A DNA stretch of 64,000 nt. Source: DUML01 sp050949905. GTDB lineage: Bacteria > Bacillota > Desulfitobacteriia > Desulfitobacteriales > Syntrophobotulaceae. The notes under the pieces are model-generated. The model was not told the origin of the DNA. It worked only from the letters and a program-made list of their open reading frames with translations, and searched no databases. Location of the stretch: contig JBMNGP010000006.1 of NCBI GenBank assembly GCA_050949905.1, positions 62,001 to 126,000 on the forward strand. Reading direction: 5' to 3'. Below are positions 33,716-42,324 of this stretch, one piece after another. The stretch's first letter is position 1, and every line of letters starts with the position of its first letter. Both the position numbers and the translations under genes were made by a program.

Positions 33716-35044
33716 CTAATATGTGGCTAGGTAATTATCAAGCTCCCATTGATGAACAGCTGTCCGAAAACTATCGTATTCTTTCATTTTAGCAGCTACA
33801 AACCGCTCATAGATATGTTCGCCCAAAGCATCTTGAATAATTTTATCTTTGTTTAATTCACTCAAGGCTTCCCTAAGATCGGCGGGAAGGGAATGAATAC
33901 CTAATTCTTGACGCTGCCTGTCATCCATAGCAAAGATATTCAAATCAATGGGCGGAGGAGGAGTCATTCTTTGTTTTATACCGTCTAGCCCTGCTTTTAG
34001 TTGGACAGCAAGTGCCAAATAGGGATTACATGAGGGGTCAGGGCTTCTTAACTCAATACGGGTGGAAGCACCTCTTTTGGCCGGAATGCGAATCAGCGGA
34101 CTGCGGTTCTTACCGGACCAGGCAATATAGCAAGGAGCTTCGTAACCTGGTACAAGTCTCTTGTAAGAGTTAACAGTGGGATTAGTAATTGCTGTAAAAG
34201 CTTTGGCATGCACCAAAAGCCCTGCGATATAAGAAGTAGCTACTTGGGAAAGGCCCATGGGGGCTTCCGGATCATAAAAAGCATTCCGGCCATCTTTAAA
34301 TAGTGATTGATTAACATGCATTCCTGAACCGGCAATACCGAAAATTGGTTTAGGCATAAAGGTTGCATGTAGTCCATGTCGTTGAGCAATTGTCCTAACA
34401 ACAAATCTGAAAGTGACCATTTTATCGGCCATTTCAAGGGCATCAGTGTATTTGAAATCAATTTCATGCTGCCCAGGGGCGACTTCATGGTGAGAAGCTT
34501 CAATTTCAAACCCCATTTGCTCCAGGTTGACAACCATGTCTCTTCTGGCATTTTCCCCCAAATCCACCGGTGTTAAATCAAAGTACCCTGCTTTGTCGTG
34601 AGTACTGGTAGTTGGCCGGCCTTCAGAATCAACGTGGAAGAGAAAAAATTCAAGCTCGGGGCCGATATACAATTTATAACCTAATTCAGCGGCCTCGGCT
34701 AGGACTTTCTTTAAGGCAGTGCGTGGGCATCCGGCAAAAGGTGTTCCGTCCGCATTCGCTACATCGCACATCAGCCTGGCCACACCTCCTTCGGCAGGCC
34801 GCCAAGGAAAAGTAACGAAGGTGTTGAGATCAGGCCGCAGATACATATCTGATTCCTCAATACGGGCAAACCCTTCAATCGAAGAACCGTCAAACATCAG
34901 TTCTCCATCTAAGGCCTTGGGTAATTGCTCAATGGGAATAGCAATATTTTTCAGCACTCCAAAAATATCCGTAAACTGAAGCCTGATAAACTTTACTCCT
35001 TTGTCGGAGGCTTCTTTCAATATATCTTCCTTGGAAACAGTCAC
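33716..35044 (-). CDS. glnA: Glutamine synthetase, type I
   Basis: It makes glutamine from glutamate, ammonia and ATP. Signatures are VKFIRLQFTDIFG at the start, MFDGSSIEGF, EASHHEVAPGQHEIDF, KPIFGIAGSGMHVNQSL and NRSPLIRIPAKRG. It is the short Firmicute GSI-alpha type: no adenylylation-loop tyrosine is evident. The longest frame begins at 35068, but a GTG at 35044 has AAGGGAG at good spacing, starts MTVSKEDIL like its relatives, gives 443 residues, and removes the overlap with the upstream gene. Confidence 0.96.
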   Translation of the reverse strand: MTVSKEDILKEASDKGVKFIRLQFTDIFGVLKNIAIPIEQLPKALDGELMFDGSSIEGFARIEESDMYLRPDLNTFVTFPWRPAEGGVARLMCDVANADGTPFAGCPRTALKKVLAEAAELGYKLYIGPELEFFLFHVDSEGRPTTSTHDKAGYFDLTPVDLGENARRDMVVNLEQMGFEIEASHHEVAPGQHEIDFKYTDALEMADKMVTFRFVVRTIAQRHGLHATFMPKPIFGIAGSGMHVNQSLFKDGRNAFYDPEAPMGLSQVATSYIAGLLVHAKAFTAITNPTVNSYKRLVPGYEAPCYIAWSGKNRSPLIRIPAKRGASTRIELRSPDPSCNPYLALAVQLKAGLDGIKQRMTPPPPIDLNIFAMDDRQRQELGIHSLPADLREALSELNKDKIIQDALGEHIYERFVAAKMKEYDSFRTAVHQWELDNYLATY

Positions 35045-35060
35045 GTCATGTTCTCCCTTC

Positions 35061-35606
35061 TCAACCATTATTGAGGGTTTTATTTATTATTTTTAGCATC
35101 GAGGGATGGATATACAATAAATTGGGACTATTTTTTAAAGCTGAAAATCTTAGAATCTCCTGCTTGCTAAAAACATGGGAGAAAAAAAGCTTAAGAGTAG
35201 CTTTTTCGTCAATAGTCCGCAACTCTACCTTATCAGGGTACAATAGGTAATTATAAATTGAATCACGCCAGGTAAGCCTAATAGTCCCGGTAGATATTTT
35301 TATTACCCCAAATTCCTCTACCCAAACATCGATGATAGGGGAAAAACCCTGAATGATATTTTCGGCTTCCACAGCCATCTGGCCAGCTTCCTGTCTTAAT
35401 TTCAAAATATGTTCAATTATGAATCTCGCCGGCAGGGATATATCCTCCAGGATTCGAGCGTAGGCTTTTATCTCTCTTTCCCACTCGCGTATACTTTCGG
35501 TATGGACTGATTTTACTTCTTTGAGCCTTGTAGTTTCCTGATCCAGCACCCGAAAGATCCGCTCGAAACTGTCTAACAAGATTTGGTCATTATCTAACAA
35601 GTCCAT
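35061..35606 (-). CDS. Hypothetical protein upstream of glnA
   Basis: The protein is helical over the first 100 residues with a probable coiled coil (ILEDISLPARFIIEHILKLRQEAGQMAVEAENII), then a beta-rich C-terminal half (VIKISTGTIRLTWRDSIYNYLL). No known family was recognised. The ATG at 35606 follows AAAGGTGGAG; the longer TTG frame from 35630 has no ribosome binding site. It ends 16 bases before the preferred glnA start, so it probably shares the transcript and could act in nitrogen control, but nothing in the sequence proves this. Confidence 0.55.
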   Translation of the reverse strand: MDLLDNDQILLDSFERIFRVLDQETTRLKEVKSVHTESIREWEREIKAYARILEDISLPARFIIEHILKLRQEAGQMAVEAENIIQGFSPIIDVWVEEFGVIKISTGTIRLTWRDSIYNYLLYPDKVELRTIDEKATLKLFFSHVFSKQEILRFSALKNSPNLLYIHPSMLKIINKTLNNG

Positions 35607-35703
35607 CTCCACCTTTATCTGGCTTAACAATTATTTTATACTAAGATCAGTTTTTTTCCCAGCTTTTTTTTACCAGTGGATATGAAAACGAATAAATATT
35701 GAC

Positions 35704-36960
35704 CTATTTCTTTCTGCGAATACACTCCGAGAGATTTTGAATTAAGCCTTCAATTTCCTGGGTTTCGCCTTTCATGACTTTGGCTAGCTCTAAAGCTCTC
35801 CACCCGTAACGTAAAGCAGCCAGGTTGTTACCTTTGTTTTTTAGCCTATTTGCTAACTGCAACATTACTTCATATTTAGGCATGTCGACATTGACGTACC
35901 TTCCCTGAAGCCATTTATAAAGGTTTTGCTTTATACAAGCATCTTTATATTTGAGAAGATAAGTTAATTCTTCGCTGATTTCCCCAACTTTGGAACCATC
36001 GCCGTGAAACTGAAAAAATTTTAGAGCTTCATAATAGTATTTTTTAGCATCTTCATATTCTTTTTTCATAATAGCAATAACTGCTAAGCCATGATAGCGC
36101 ACTGCAAAACCAAATTCATGCCCTTTATAATATTTTAAGGATAGTTTGAGGCTTTCCTCGGCTTCATCTAACAGTTTGGCATACTGAAGGATATAACTTA
36201 ACAAATAGTACGCCTCGCTAACTTCTGAATACTGCCGTTTTTTGAAGTGCAGCACAATAACGCGGTATTGATACTCCAGAGCTTCGTAGATCCTGTTTGT
36301 TTCCAATAGTATAAAAGCTAAGTACTGATGGGAATTGGCTAAGGAAATTTCATCTGCTAATAACGCGTAAATTTTAGCAGCTTGCATAAAACTTCCTTTG
36401 GCGGCTTGATTTTTACCCTGGCTATATTGGACTTCACCTAAATATAGGTAAATATCTGCTTCCCCTCGAACATAGCCATATGCTTTACACAATGCGCCTG
36501 CCTGCAAAAAAGCATCTATTGCTTTTTTCCATTCTCTTAATCTACTGTAGACTTGGCCTAAGTCAGTGTAAAGAACTGCTAAACGCAAAGAGGATGAATT
36601 CTGCGGATAAATATTAATTGCTTGCTGATACCAATCAATGGCCTGCCGATAATTACCTTGCACAAAGCAAATACTTGCTAAACCGGCCTTGGCTTCAGCC
36701 ATGCCTTTCTCATTATTTAATTGCCTACAATAGTTAAAAGCTCTGTAGAAACCACTTTCAGCCTCTTCAAGCTTATTATTTCTTACTTGGGCTGTCGCCA
36801 ATAGTCTTTGGGAAAAAGCAATTATTACAGGTACCTGCAAAGTTTCTGCCTCTTCCAGGCTGATCTTTAATTGTTCTTCAGCCCCAACATAATTGCCGTC
36901 ACTCAAATATTTTATACCTGTTTCCAGATGTTGCTGCCATTTACTAAACAAAACATTCAT
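35704..36960 (-). CDS. TPR-repeat protein
   Basis: The 418-residue protein is a string of about nine tetratricopeptide repeats (for example GNYRQAIDWYQQAINIYP, REWKKAIDAFLQAGALC and GKNQAAKGSFMQAAKIY). There is no signal peptide or HTH. The repeat type is like that of Rap or bacterial transcriptional-activator TPR arms, so it may bind a peptide or regulator. The partner cannot be named. The site AGGGGGA precedes ATG. Confidence 0.8.
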   Translation of the reverse strand: MNVLFSKWQQHLETGIKYLSDGNYVGAEEQLKISLEEAETLQVPVIIAFSQRLLATAQVRNNKLEEAESGFYRAFNYCRQLNNEKGMAEAKAGLASICFVQGNYRQAIDWYQQAINIYPQNSSSLRLAVLYTDLGQVYSRLREWKKAIDAFLQAGALCKAYGYVRGEADIYLYLGEVQYSQGKNQAAKGSFMQAAKIYALLADEISLANSHQYLAFILLETNRIYEALEYQYRVIVLHFKKRQYSEVSEAYYLLSYILQYAKLLDEAEESLKLSLKYYKGHEFGFAVRYHGLAVIAIMKKEYEDAKKYYYEALKFFQFHGDGSKVGEISEELTYLLKYKDACIKQNLYKWLQGRYVNVDMPKYEVMLQLANRLKNKGNNLAALRYGWRALELAKVMKGETQEIEGLIQNLSECIRRKK

Positions 36961-37077
36961 GTTATCCCCCTGGTTTATAATATGCTATACTTAAATTGAT
37001 GGCTCAAATTAGACTGATTCAAAATAAATAAACTAGTTTCAAGACTATTTTCTCTATCTCAAAGGGGTGTTTTGTTC

Positions 37078-37332
37078 ATGATGAATAAAAGACAACCGGC
37101 TAATGCTAGCTTTTGGTCAATTTTTTTCAGGATCTTAGTTTTTTGTTTAGCTTTATATTTAGCATATTTAATTCTTCGGCCCCTAATTAGTATTCTCTTA
37201 GGGATCGGATTCTGGCTGATCAAAGTTTTGGTTTTCCTCACCGCTACTGTTCTGGTGGTACACCTCTTTCTGAAATTAATCTTTCAAATAGATTTGCTTC
37301 ATTTACTTTTCGGCGCAGGATGGAAAAAATAA
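37078..37332 (+). CDS. Small membrane protein, unknown function
   Basis: 84 residues with two to three membrane spans (about 10-35 and 40-70) ending in GAGWKK. Two in-frame ATGs (37078, 37081) follow AAAGGGG at 10-13 bases; the TTG at 37072 is less likely. No family was recognised. A terminator follows. Confidence 0.6.
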   Translation: MMNKRQPANASFWSIFFRILVFCLALYLAYLILRPLISILLGIGFWLIKVLVFLTATVLVVHLFLKLIFQIDLLHLLFGAGWKK

Positions 37333-37380
37333 GGTTTTCGTCACAAGCAACAATCGGCAAAAGTATTTATTAAATAATGA

Positions 37381-37425
37381 GGGCTGCTAAGCAGAGAATT
37401 CAAATTTCTACGCGGCAGCCCTTTT
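37381..37425 (+). terminator. Terminator after the small membrane protein gene
   Basis: GGGCTGC (37381-37387) pairs with GCAGCCC (37415-37421), directly followed by TTTT. Confidence 0.75.
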
Positions 37426-37481
37426 CCTATTCATATTTTTAGACCAAAAGAATAATAATTCAGGGAAAGGAGGAAACAGCT

Positions 37482-38258
37482 ATGAGATTTCACAGCAGAG
37501 TGATTATCCTGAAAAGGAAACAGTTTATTATTACGTTAAGTATTCTGTTAATGGGACTTTTCTGGTTAGGAACATATGATAGAGTATTAAGTGTTATCAC
37601 GAACAATCTTAAACCCATCTATTCTGTTAAAACTGATACAAACCAGATTGCCATAACATTTGACATTAGCTGGGGAGAAGAAAATGTCCTGCCGATTTTA
37701 GAGATACTAAAAGCTGAGAATGTTAAAGCTACTTTTTTCCTCTCTTCCCCCTGGTCGGAAAAAAAGCCGGAACTGGTTAAGGAGATTGCCGCTCAAGGCC
37801 ATGAAATAGGCTCGCATGGCAGGCGCCACGTTGATTTAAACACCTTAAGCGAACAAGAATTAATTCAAGAACTGGCTATTTCCAAAAGTGTCTTGGAAAG
37901 CCTCACCGGTCAAAAAATTAATCTCTTGAGGCCGCCAAACGGAGCCTATGATAATAAGGTTATTGCGGTTGCCAATAGCCAAGGGTACAAAGTGATACAA
38001 TGGAGTGTGGACTCCCTGGACTGGAAAAGACCCGGTCCTCAAGCCATCGTAAACAATATTATTAATGGGCGGGGGAAGAATAAGGGTGCAGCCCCAGGTG
38101 ATATACTCCTCTTTCATGCCTCTGATTCCGCTCCCGATACCCCCAAAGCTTTGCCGCTAGTCATTAAAACCCTGAAAGATAAGAATTATGAACTCGTGCC
38201 CGTCGGTGTCTTATTACAAAACGCCAAAGAAAGCTGGCCTCCGGGTTCCACTCTTTAA
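37482..38258 (+). CDS. PdaB-like polysaccharide deacetylase (sporulation type)
   Basis: The 258-residue protein has an N-terminal membrane anchor (about 11-30) and a NodB domain. The NodB motifs are ITFDISWGEENV (the Asp-Ile-Ser-Trp variant), HEIGSHGRRH with the metal His pair, RPPNGAYD and ILLFHASDS. The TFDISWG motif is characteristic of PdaA/PdaB-type sporulation deacetylases rather than common TFDDGP ones. It would act on spore cortex peptidoglycan. AAAGGAGG lies eight bases ahead of ATG. It converges with the YitT gene and shares the TTAA stop bases. Confidence 0.85.
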   Translation: MRFHSRVIILKRKQFIITLSILLMGLFWLGTYDRVLSVITNNLKPIYSVKTDTNQIAITFDISWGEENVLPILEILKAENVKATFFLSSPWSEKKPELVKEIAAQGHEIGSHGRRHVDLNTLSEQELIQELAISKSVLESLTGQKINLLRPPNGAYDNKVIAVANSQGYKVIQWSVDSLDWKRPGPQAIVNNIINGRGKNKGAAPGDILLFHASDSAPDTPKALPLVIKTLKDKNYELVPVGVLLQNAKESWPPGSTL

Positions 38259-39112
38259 TGTCCTTTCCAGCTGGAAAAACCCTCACCCACTACTTCCGAA
38301 ACATCACCTATGGCCATAAAAGCCTGAGGATCGTTTCGATGCACAATTTCTTTAAGCTGGGTCAGTTGGGCTCTATTGATAATGCTGTAGACAACCTTTT
38401 TCTGGGACTGAGAATAAGCTCCTTCCGCCACAAAATAGGTGACTCCCCTTTCCAGCTTCTTGATGATTTCCCCGGCAATCTGCTCGGATTGATCCGTAAT
38501 TATCATGACACTCTTGGAATAATCTAAACCGACTTGAACTAAATCAATCATTTTCGAAGCTATAAACATATAGATCATGGCATACATCGCCATCTCCGGC
38601 TCAAAAATGAGAGCAGCCCCTAAGAAAACAATTGCATCTAAACCTAAAATAATTTGGCCAACACTAAACTGGGTTTTTCTGTTTAGAACAATAGCCAAAA
38701 TATCCGTTCCCCCCATCGAACCACGGGAACGAAAAATAATCCCCATCCCTATGCCGGTTACCAACCCTCCAAAAATAGCAGCCAATAAAGAATCGGTTGT
38801 TATAATGAAGATATCTTCAGTTAATCTTAAGGCGATGGAAAAACTGGCTACTCCTAAAATACTTAGGAAAAAAAGCTGACGGCCAACCTCTTTATAGCCT
38901 AAAATAAATAACGGGATATTTAGAATAAAAACTAACAGCCCCACTTCCCATTCAAGTAAATAATAAAGGATAATAGCTATCCCTGTTATTCCTCCGTCGG
39001 CAATCTGGTTAGGTAAAATAAAGACATTTATACTAATAGCGACAACAAATGCCCCAAAAATAATCGCGATACATTGTTTAATAATCAACCAAGGAAACTT
39101 TTTTATAATCAT
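38255..39112 (-). CDS. YitT-family membrane protein
   Basis: The 285-residue protein has about five to six membrane spans (DUF161), with the hallmark GGITGIAIILYYL and RSRGSMGGTDILAIVLNRKT. A cytoplasmic DUF2179 tail follows at about 210-285 (SKSVMIITDQSEQIAGEIIKKLERGVT). The family is widespread in Firmicutes and its exact transport role is unknown. Its end overlaps the PdaB-like gene by four bases. Confidence 0.9.
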   Translation of the reverse strand: MIIKKFPWLIIKQCIAIIFGAFVVAISINVFILPNQIADGGITGIAIILYYLLEWEVGLLVFILNIPLFILGYKEVGRQLFFLSILGVASFSIALRLTEDIFIITTDSLLAAIFGGLVTGIGMGIIFRSRGSMGGTDILAIVLNRKTQFSVGQIILGLDAIVFLGAALIFEPEMAMYAMIYMFIASKMIDLVQVGLDYSKSVMIITDQSEQIAGEIIKKLERGVTYFVAEGAYSQSQKKVVYSIINRAQLTQLKEIVHRNDPQAFMAIGDVSEVVGEGFSSWKGH

Positions 39113-39190
39113 TTTAAAAACTTTGGCTCCTTAGATATACTCGCAAAATCTATCCAAATTTATACAACAGAATAAACAAGAACTTAAGGC

Positions 39191-39219
39191 TTGACAAAAT
39201 GTTTCGCATTTAGTAAAGT
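39191..39219 (+). promoter_or_regulatory. Promoter of tRNA-Arg
   Basis: TTGACA at 39191-39196 and TAAAGT at 39214-39219 with a 17-base spacer lie 18 bases ahead of the tRNA. Confidence 0.75.
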
Positions 39220-39237
39220 AATTAGGCTGATTGAAAT

Positions 39238-39313
39238 GCGCTCGTAGCTCAGGGGATAGAGTGACGGTTTCCGAGGCCGGAGGTCGCAGGTTCAAATCCT
39301 GCCGGGCGCACCA
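39238..39313 (+). tRNA. tRNA-Arg (anticodon CCG)
   Basis: The 76-base cloverleaf has acceptor GCGCTCG with CGGGCGC (including a G-T pair) and an encoded ACCA end. The anticodon loop TTCCGAG carries CCG at positions 34-36, reading CGG. The anticodon stem ACGGT/GCCGG has one mismatch at its outer end. T-arm GCAGG-TTCAAAT-CCTGC is intact. No clear terminator follows. Confidence 0.93.
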
Positions 39314-39363
39314 TTGATTGATTTCGAGATTTTTTTAGGGGACATTCCAGCTGAGTAAACTTT

Positions 39364-40014
39364 CTACTTTAGCAGGTTTGTCCCTTTTCTGTTAGCTTGC
39401 AAGAATTGCTCAACAACTGCCTGAATATCTCTTGTTACCTTTTCGGGTTCCTGCTCGCCATCAATCACCCTAACCTCTTCCCCTAAATCTTTCCACTCAG
39501 CAGATAATTTTATGTAGTTTGCTAGCACTTGCTGCAAAATTTCTTCCTTTTCAAATATTTCCGTTTGAAACCGGCTATCCTGGATTCGTTTTAGAGAAGT
39601 CTGAGGCCTGACCTTAATAAAAATAGTTAAATCTGGTTTACACGCATATTTATTAATTTCTTTAAGCCATACAGAATCAATTTCTCTTCCTTGATAGGCT
39701 AAAGAAGACCAGATATACCTGTCACAAATTACAAAATCGCCCTGTTCAAGGGCAGGTTTGATTTTATTATTATTATGATCCAACCTATCGGCAGCAAACA
39801 ACAAGGCTAAACTGCCGGCAGTTATTCCTTGGGTCCGGCCGCTTAAGACTTGGCGAATAACGGCACCGATCGGCCCATCACTTGGTTCTTTGGTCAAGAT
39901 AGTTTTGCGGCCGTACTTTGTCTCCAGCAAGTTTTTTAATAGCTGGGTTTGAGTACTGATTCCTGATCCATCGATACCCTCAAAGACTATAAATTTTCCT
40001 TGGAATTTTCCCAT
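39364..40014 (-). CDS. tmk: Thymidylate kinase with altered P-loop
   Basis: The 216-residue protein matches thymidylate kinases, which make dTDP. VFEGIDGSGISTQTQLL is the P-loop, but the usual Lys of GSGKST is Ile here. TKEPSDGPIG is the DR(E/P)P-type motif, and DRLDHNNNKIKPAL and CDRYIWSSLAYQG follow, the latter with the conserved Asp-Arg. The Ile codon is clear in the sequence, so it is not a translation slip. Some Tmk relatives also lack this Lys. It lies between tRNA-Arg and spo0A, not near holB, and a second Tmk may exist elsewhere. Confidence 0.85.
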   Translation of the reverse strand: MGKFQGKFIVFEGIDGSGISTQTQLLKNLLETKYGRKTILTKEPSDGPIGAVIRQVLSGRTQGITAGSLALLFAADRLDHNNNKIKPALEQGDFVICDRYIWSSLAYQGREIDSVWLKEINKYACKPDLTIFIKVRPQTSLKRIQDSRFQTEIFEKEEILQQVLANYIKLSAEWKDLGEEVRVIDGEQEPEKVTRDIQAVVEQFLQANRKGTNLLK

Positions 40015-40103
40015 AATTAATCATTTAAACTCCTTTATTTTTTGTCGATATCGTTCCATCATGCATTCACAGATGTTAATATTAAAAGTATATCAAAGTC
40101 AAT

Positions 40104-40166
40104 AAAAAAAAACACCTGTTTAGGTGTAACTAAAAACGGTGTCTCCAAGTACTTGGAAGCACCGTT
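40104..40166 (-). terminator. Double hairpin terminator of spo0A
   Basis: On the minus strand AACGGTG...CACCGTT (40166-40135, with an inner CCAA/TTGG pair) is followed by ACACCT-AAAC-AGGTGT (40127-40112) and a run of eight T (40111-40104). Confidence 0.85.
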
Positions 40167-40202
40167 TAAATTCAGTCTTAGGTTTAATTCAATTATTCTC
40201 CC

Positions 40203-40997
40203 TTAGCCCACTTTACTCATTACTCTTAGTTTGTCAGCCAGTAAAGCAATAAATTCCGAATTAGTAGGTTTTTGTCTTTCAATATTCATGGAATAGCCAA
40301 ATATTCTCTTCAGAGTTTCCATGTGTCCACGTTCCCAGGCCAACTCAATAGCATGTCTTATCCCACGTTCTACCCTGCTGGGAGCAGTATTATATTTCTT
40401 GGCTATAGCCGGATACAACTCCTTAGTTACGGCTCCTAATAAGGATACATCTTCAATCACCATTAAGATCGCATCTCTTATGTATTGATAGCCCTTGACA
40501 TGTGCAGGAATACCAAGTTGATGCATCATGGTTGTAACTTCGACACTGATATTCACACTTTTGCCCGTTGGTGCTACAGCTGAGCAGGTTTGAGCGAGGG
40601 GAGCATTAGACACTTCTACTTCCTGGGTTAAGGTTTTGATTCTCTTGCCTAATATTTCCAAATCAAAGGGTTTCAGAATAAAATAATCCACCCCCATCAT
40701 CATAGCTTGATGGGTTAATGTCTCATGCCCAAAAGCAGTCAACATAATAACTTTAGGACGCGGCACCGATGTTCTGGCATTTATTCTCTCCAGTAGTTCT
40801 AATCCGTCTAAATTGGGCATGACTAAGTCCATAATAATTAAATCCGGATCATTTTTCTGAATCAATTCCCAGGCTTCCAGACCATTGTATGCTACTCCCA
40901 CGAGCTCGAAACTATCATCTCGTTGGAAATAATCCTGAAGAATTTGGCATAAATTCCGATTGTCTTCCGCAACAATAATTTTAACCTTTTTTGCCAT
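40203..40997 (-). CDS. spo0A: Sporulation master regulator Spo0A
   Basis: The 264-residue response regulator has a receiver domain: VKIIVAEDNRNLC with the acidic pair, DLIIMDLVMPNLDG with the phosphorylated Asp near 58, and the Lys of ILKPFDL. The DNA-binding effector domain contains APSRVERGIRHAIELAWERG (recognition helix) and ends PTNSEFIALLADKLRV. Phospho-Spo0A starts sporulation and changes stationary-phase genes. A TGTCGAA box lies upstream, pointing to autoregulation. spoIVB and the sinR-type genes are not adjacent in the window. Confidence 0.98.
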   Translation of the reverse strand: MAKKVKIIVAEDNRNLCQILQDYFQRDDSFELVGVAYNGLEAWELIQKNDPDLIIMDLVMPNLDGLELLERINARTSVPRPKVIMLTAFGHETLTHQAMMMGVDYFILKPFDLEILGKRIKTLTQEVEVSNAPLAQTCSAVAPTGKSVNISVEVTTMMHQLGIPAHVKGYQYIRDAILMVIEDVSLLGAVTKELYPAIAKKYNTAPSRVERGIRHAIELAWERGHMETLKRIFGYSMNIERQKPTNSEFIALLADKLRVMSKVG

Positions 40998-41050
40998 TTT
41001 ACCATATCCCGCCTTATTATATTTTTTCCGGCTGCCTTTCCGGTGTCTTC

Positions 41051-41075
41051 ATTATAAATCAGTAGGGATGTCGAA
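41051..41075 (-). promoter_or_regulatory. Possible Spo0A box and promoter of spo0A
   Basis: TGTCGAA at 41069-41075 (plus strand) is the exact core of the Spo0A box. TATAAT on the minus strand (41056-41051) lies 13 bases further in, 53 bases ahead of the start. Spo0A often binds near or over the -35, so positive autoregulation is plausible. Confidence 0.45.
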
Positions 41076-41461
41076 TTCTTAAAAAATAAGGAACACCAAC
41101 ATTTTTTGGAATTATTTACGGATGCTTGTGTTTTCAGGGAGTTTATTAGTTTGTCCATCAATTTTTCAATCGTTAAAATAACTCAATTTTATCATTCGCT
41201 AAATGAATATAGCGAACAAAATTTATAAATGACTTTTATATAAGTTTTTTTGTCTTGAAATGACCTACTCGCAAGGAAACTGACTACAAATCTATATTTA
41301 TTTGCCAGTGTTTAATTATCAATAAAAAAAATATACAATACTGCAAGCATCACCATAAAAAGGATAAAAGTGGCTGCATATTGTATATTAATATGTGCTT
41401 GCGCTCAATAAACCTATTTCCAGCAAGTCAATAGTTGCTTTTACGGGCAATAAGTCGAAAA
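41076..41461. other. Intergenic region between spo0A and the ferredoxin gene
   Basis: Apart from the ferredoxin terminator at 41322-41390, no gene or regulatory element was recognised. A TTCGCTA/TAGCGAA pair at about 41195-41217 is a small inverted repeat. Confidence 0.35.
41322..41390 (-). terminator. Terminator of the ferredoxin gene
   Basis: AATATACAATA (41330-41340) and its complement (41379-41389) form a long stem, extended by a TGCA pair. A T-run (AAAAAAA on the plus strand, 41324-41330) follows on the minus strand. Confidence 0.75.
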
Positions 41462-41650
41462 TTAACTAAGTATGATAGCTTCTGTCGGGCAGCTATCTGC
41501 GGCTTCTTGGGCAGAATCTTCCAAATCTTCGGGGACTTGGTCCTGCAAAGTCGTTGCTAGCCCATCATCGTCCATTACAAATATTTCCGGACATACTGAG
41601 GGACAAGCCCCACATCCTATGCACGCATCTTTTTCAACATGGGCAATCAT
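41462..41650 (-). CDS. Single-cluster [4Fe-4S] ferredoxin
   Basis: The 62-residue protein has DACIGCGACPSVCPEIF and SCPTEAIIL. The first three Cys of CxxCxxC and the Cys of SCP hold one cluster, and the Cys pair at PSVCP and SCPTE can form a disulfide in this class. It is a candidate electron donor for the Ech hydrogenase or other redox enzymes; the pairing is inferred. The start follows AGGTGATAAT-type RBS. Confidence 0.93.
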   Translation of the reverse strand: MIAHVEKDACIGCGACPSVCPEIFVMDDDGLATTLQDQVPEDLEDSAQEAADSCPTEAIILS

Positions 41651-41711
41651 ATTATCACCTCGTCATATTTTACTAACTATTCTGCCCGCACTCAGCCAAG
41701 CTATACAATTC

Positions 41712-42134
41712 CTAGGGAACCGTCTTCATAGAAGTGATTAGCCATTCTCCGTTTATGGCTTCTAACCTTACAACAAAGTCTAGTTCTTGTTTCTCATCAA
41801 TAACCGAACCTAATACTAGTTTTACTAAGAATGTATTCTCATCCGAAGTATTCTCAATAACCGTCTTTTGAATGCTCAAAAAGGGATTCTCTGTTAAAAG
41901 CTTAGCCATTATCGCATGATTATCTTTAGCTTCCAGTGCTGTCATCCCTGAAGCTAAATCCAGCTGCCGGTAATCCATCCTTTTCCAATAATTCTTGACT
42001 ACACTGTAGGGGTTAGAAATATATTCCCCTCTGGCCATTGCGGAAACAGTAACTTCCGGTTTCTGCCACCAAAATATTATTCCAATAAAAAATACACTTA
42101 AGGTAATAATAATGAAGTGACGATTAAAAAACAT
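41712..42134 (-). CDS. Membrane-anchored protein of unknown function
   Basis: A start at 42134 (MFFNRHFIIITLS) follows AGGAGGGAAATT and gives 140 residues; the longer frame from 42188 has no support. One N-terminal span (about 5-23) anchors a domain with a SNTF2-like or DUF4829-like feel: NPYSVVKNYWKRMDYRQLDLAS and VVRLEAINGEWLITSM. The family is not certain. The pattern (secreted, about 110 residues, ends in EWLIT) is common in sporulating Firmicutes. It is followed by spoVM upstream, 65 bases away. Confidence 0.6.
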   Translation of the reverse strand: MFFNRHFIIITLSVFFIGIIFWWQKPEVTVSAMARGEYISNPYSVVKNYWKRMDYRQLDLASGMTALEAKDNHAIMAKLLTENPFLSIQKTVIENTSDENTFLVKLVLGSVIDEKQELDFVVRLEAINGEWLITSMKTVP

Positions 42135-42199
42135 AATTTCCCTCCTAAAGCTTTTACTATATAAATAGGAGGGAAACCCTAAATTCATGTCTCAATAAT

Positions 42200-42271
42200 T
42201 TATTTATTTCTAAAAACTTTTTTTAAGACATTAAGTACAGGCTGTGGCAAACGGATATAATATATTTTCAT
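42200..42271 (-). CDS. spoVM: SpoVM-like spore coat anchor peptide
   Basis: A 23-codon frame starts MKIYYIRLPQPVL and ends VFRNK. It follows GGAGGGGAG with about six bases spacing. Bacillus SpoVM (26 residues) starts MKFYTIKLPKFLG, so identical or similar residues fall at 1, 2, 4, 6, 7, 8 and 9. Pro9, which is essential for the bent amphipathic helix, is conserved. SpoVM sits on the curved forespore membrane and anchors SpoIVA to start coat assembly. The gene is too short for routine ORF finding. It sits between two unknown genes. Confidence 0.72.
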   Translation of the reverse strand: MKIYYIRLPQPVLNVLKKVFRNK

Positions 42272-42324
42272 ATGCGCTCCCCTCCAAAAAATATTCTAAG
42301 ATAATTTATTACAAATAAAATAAA

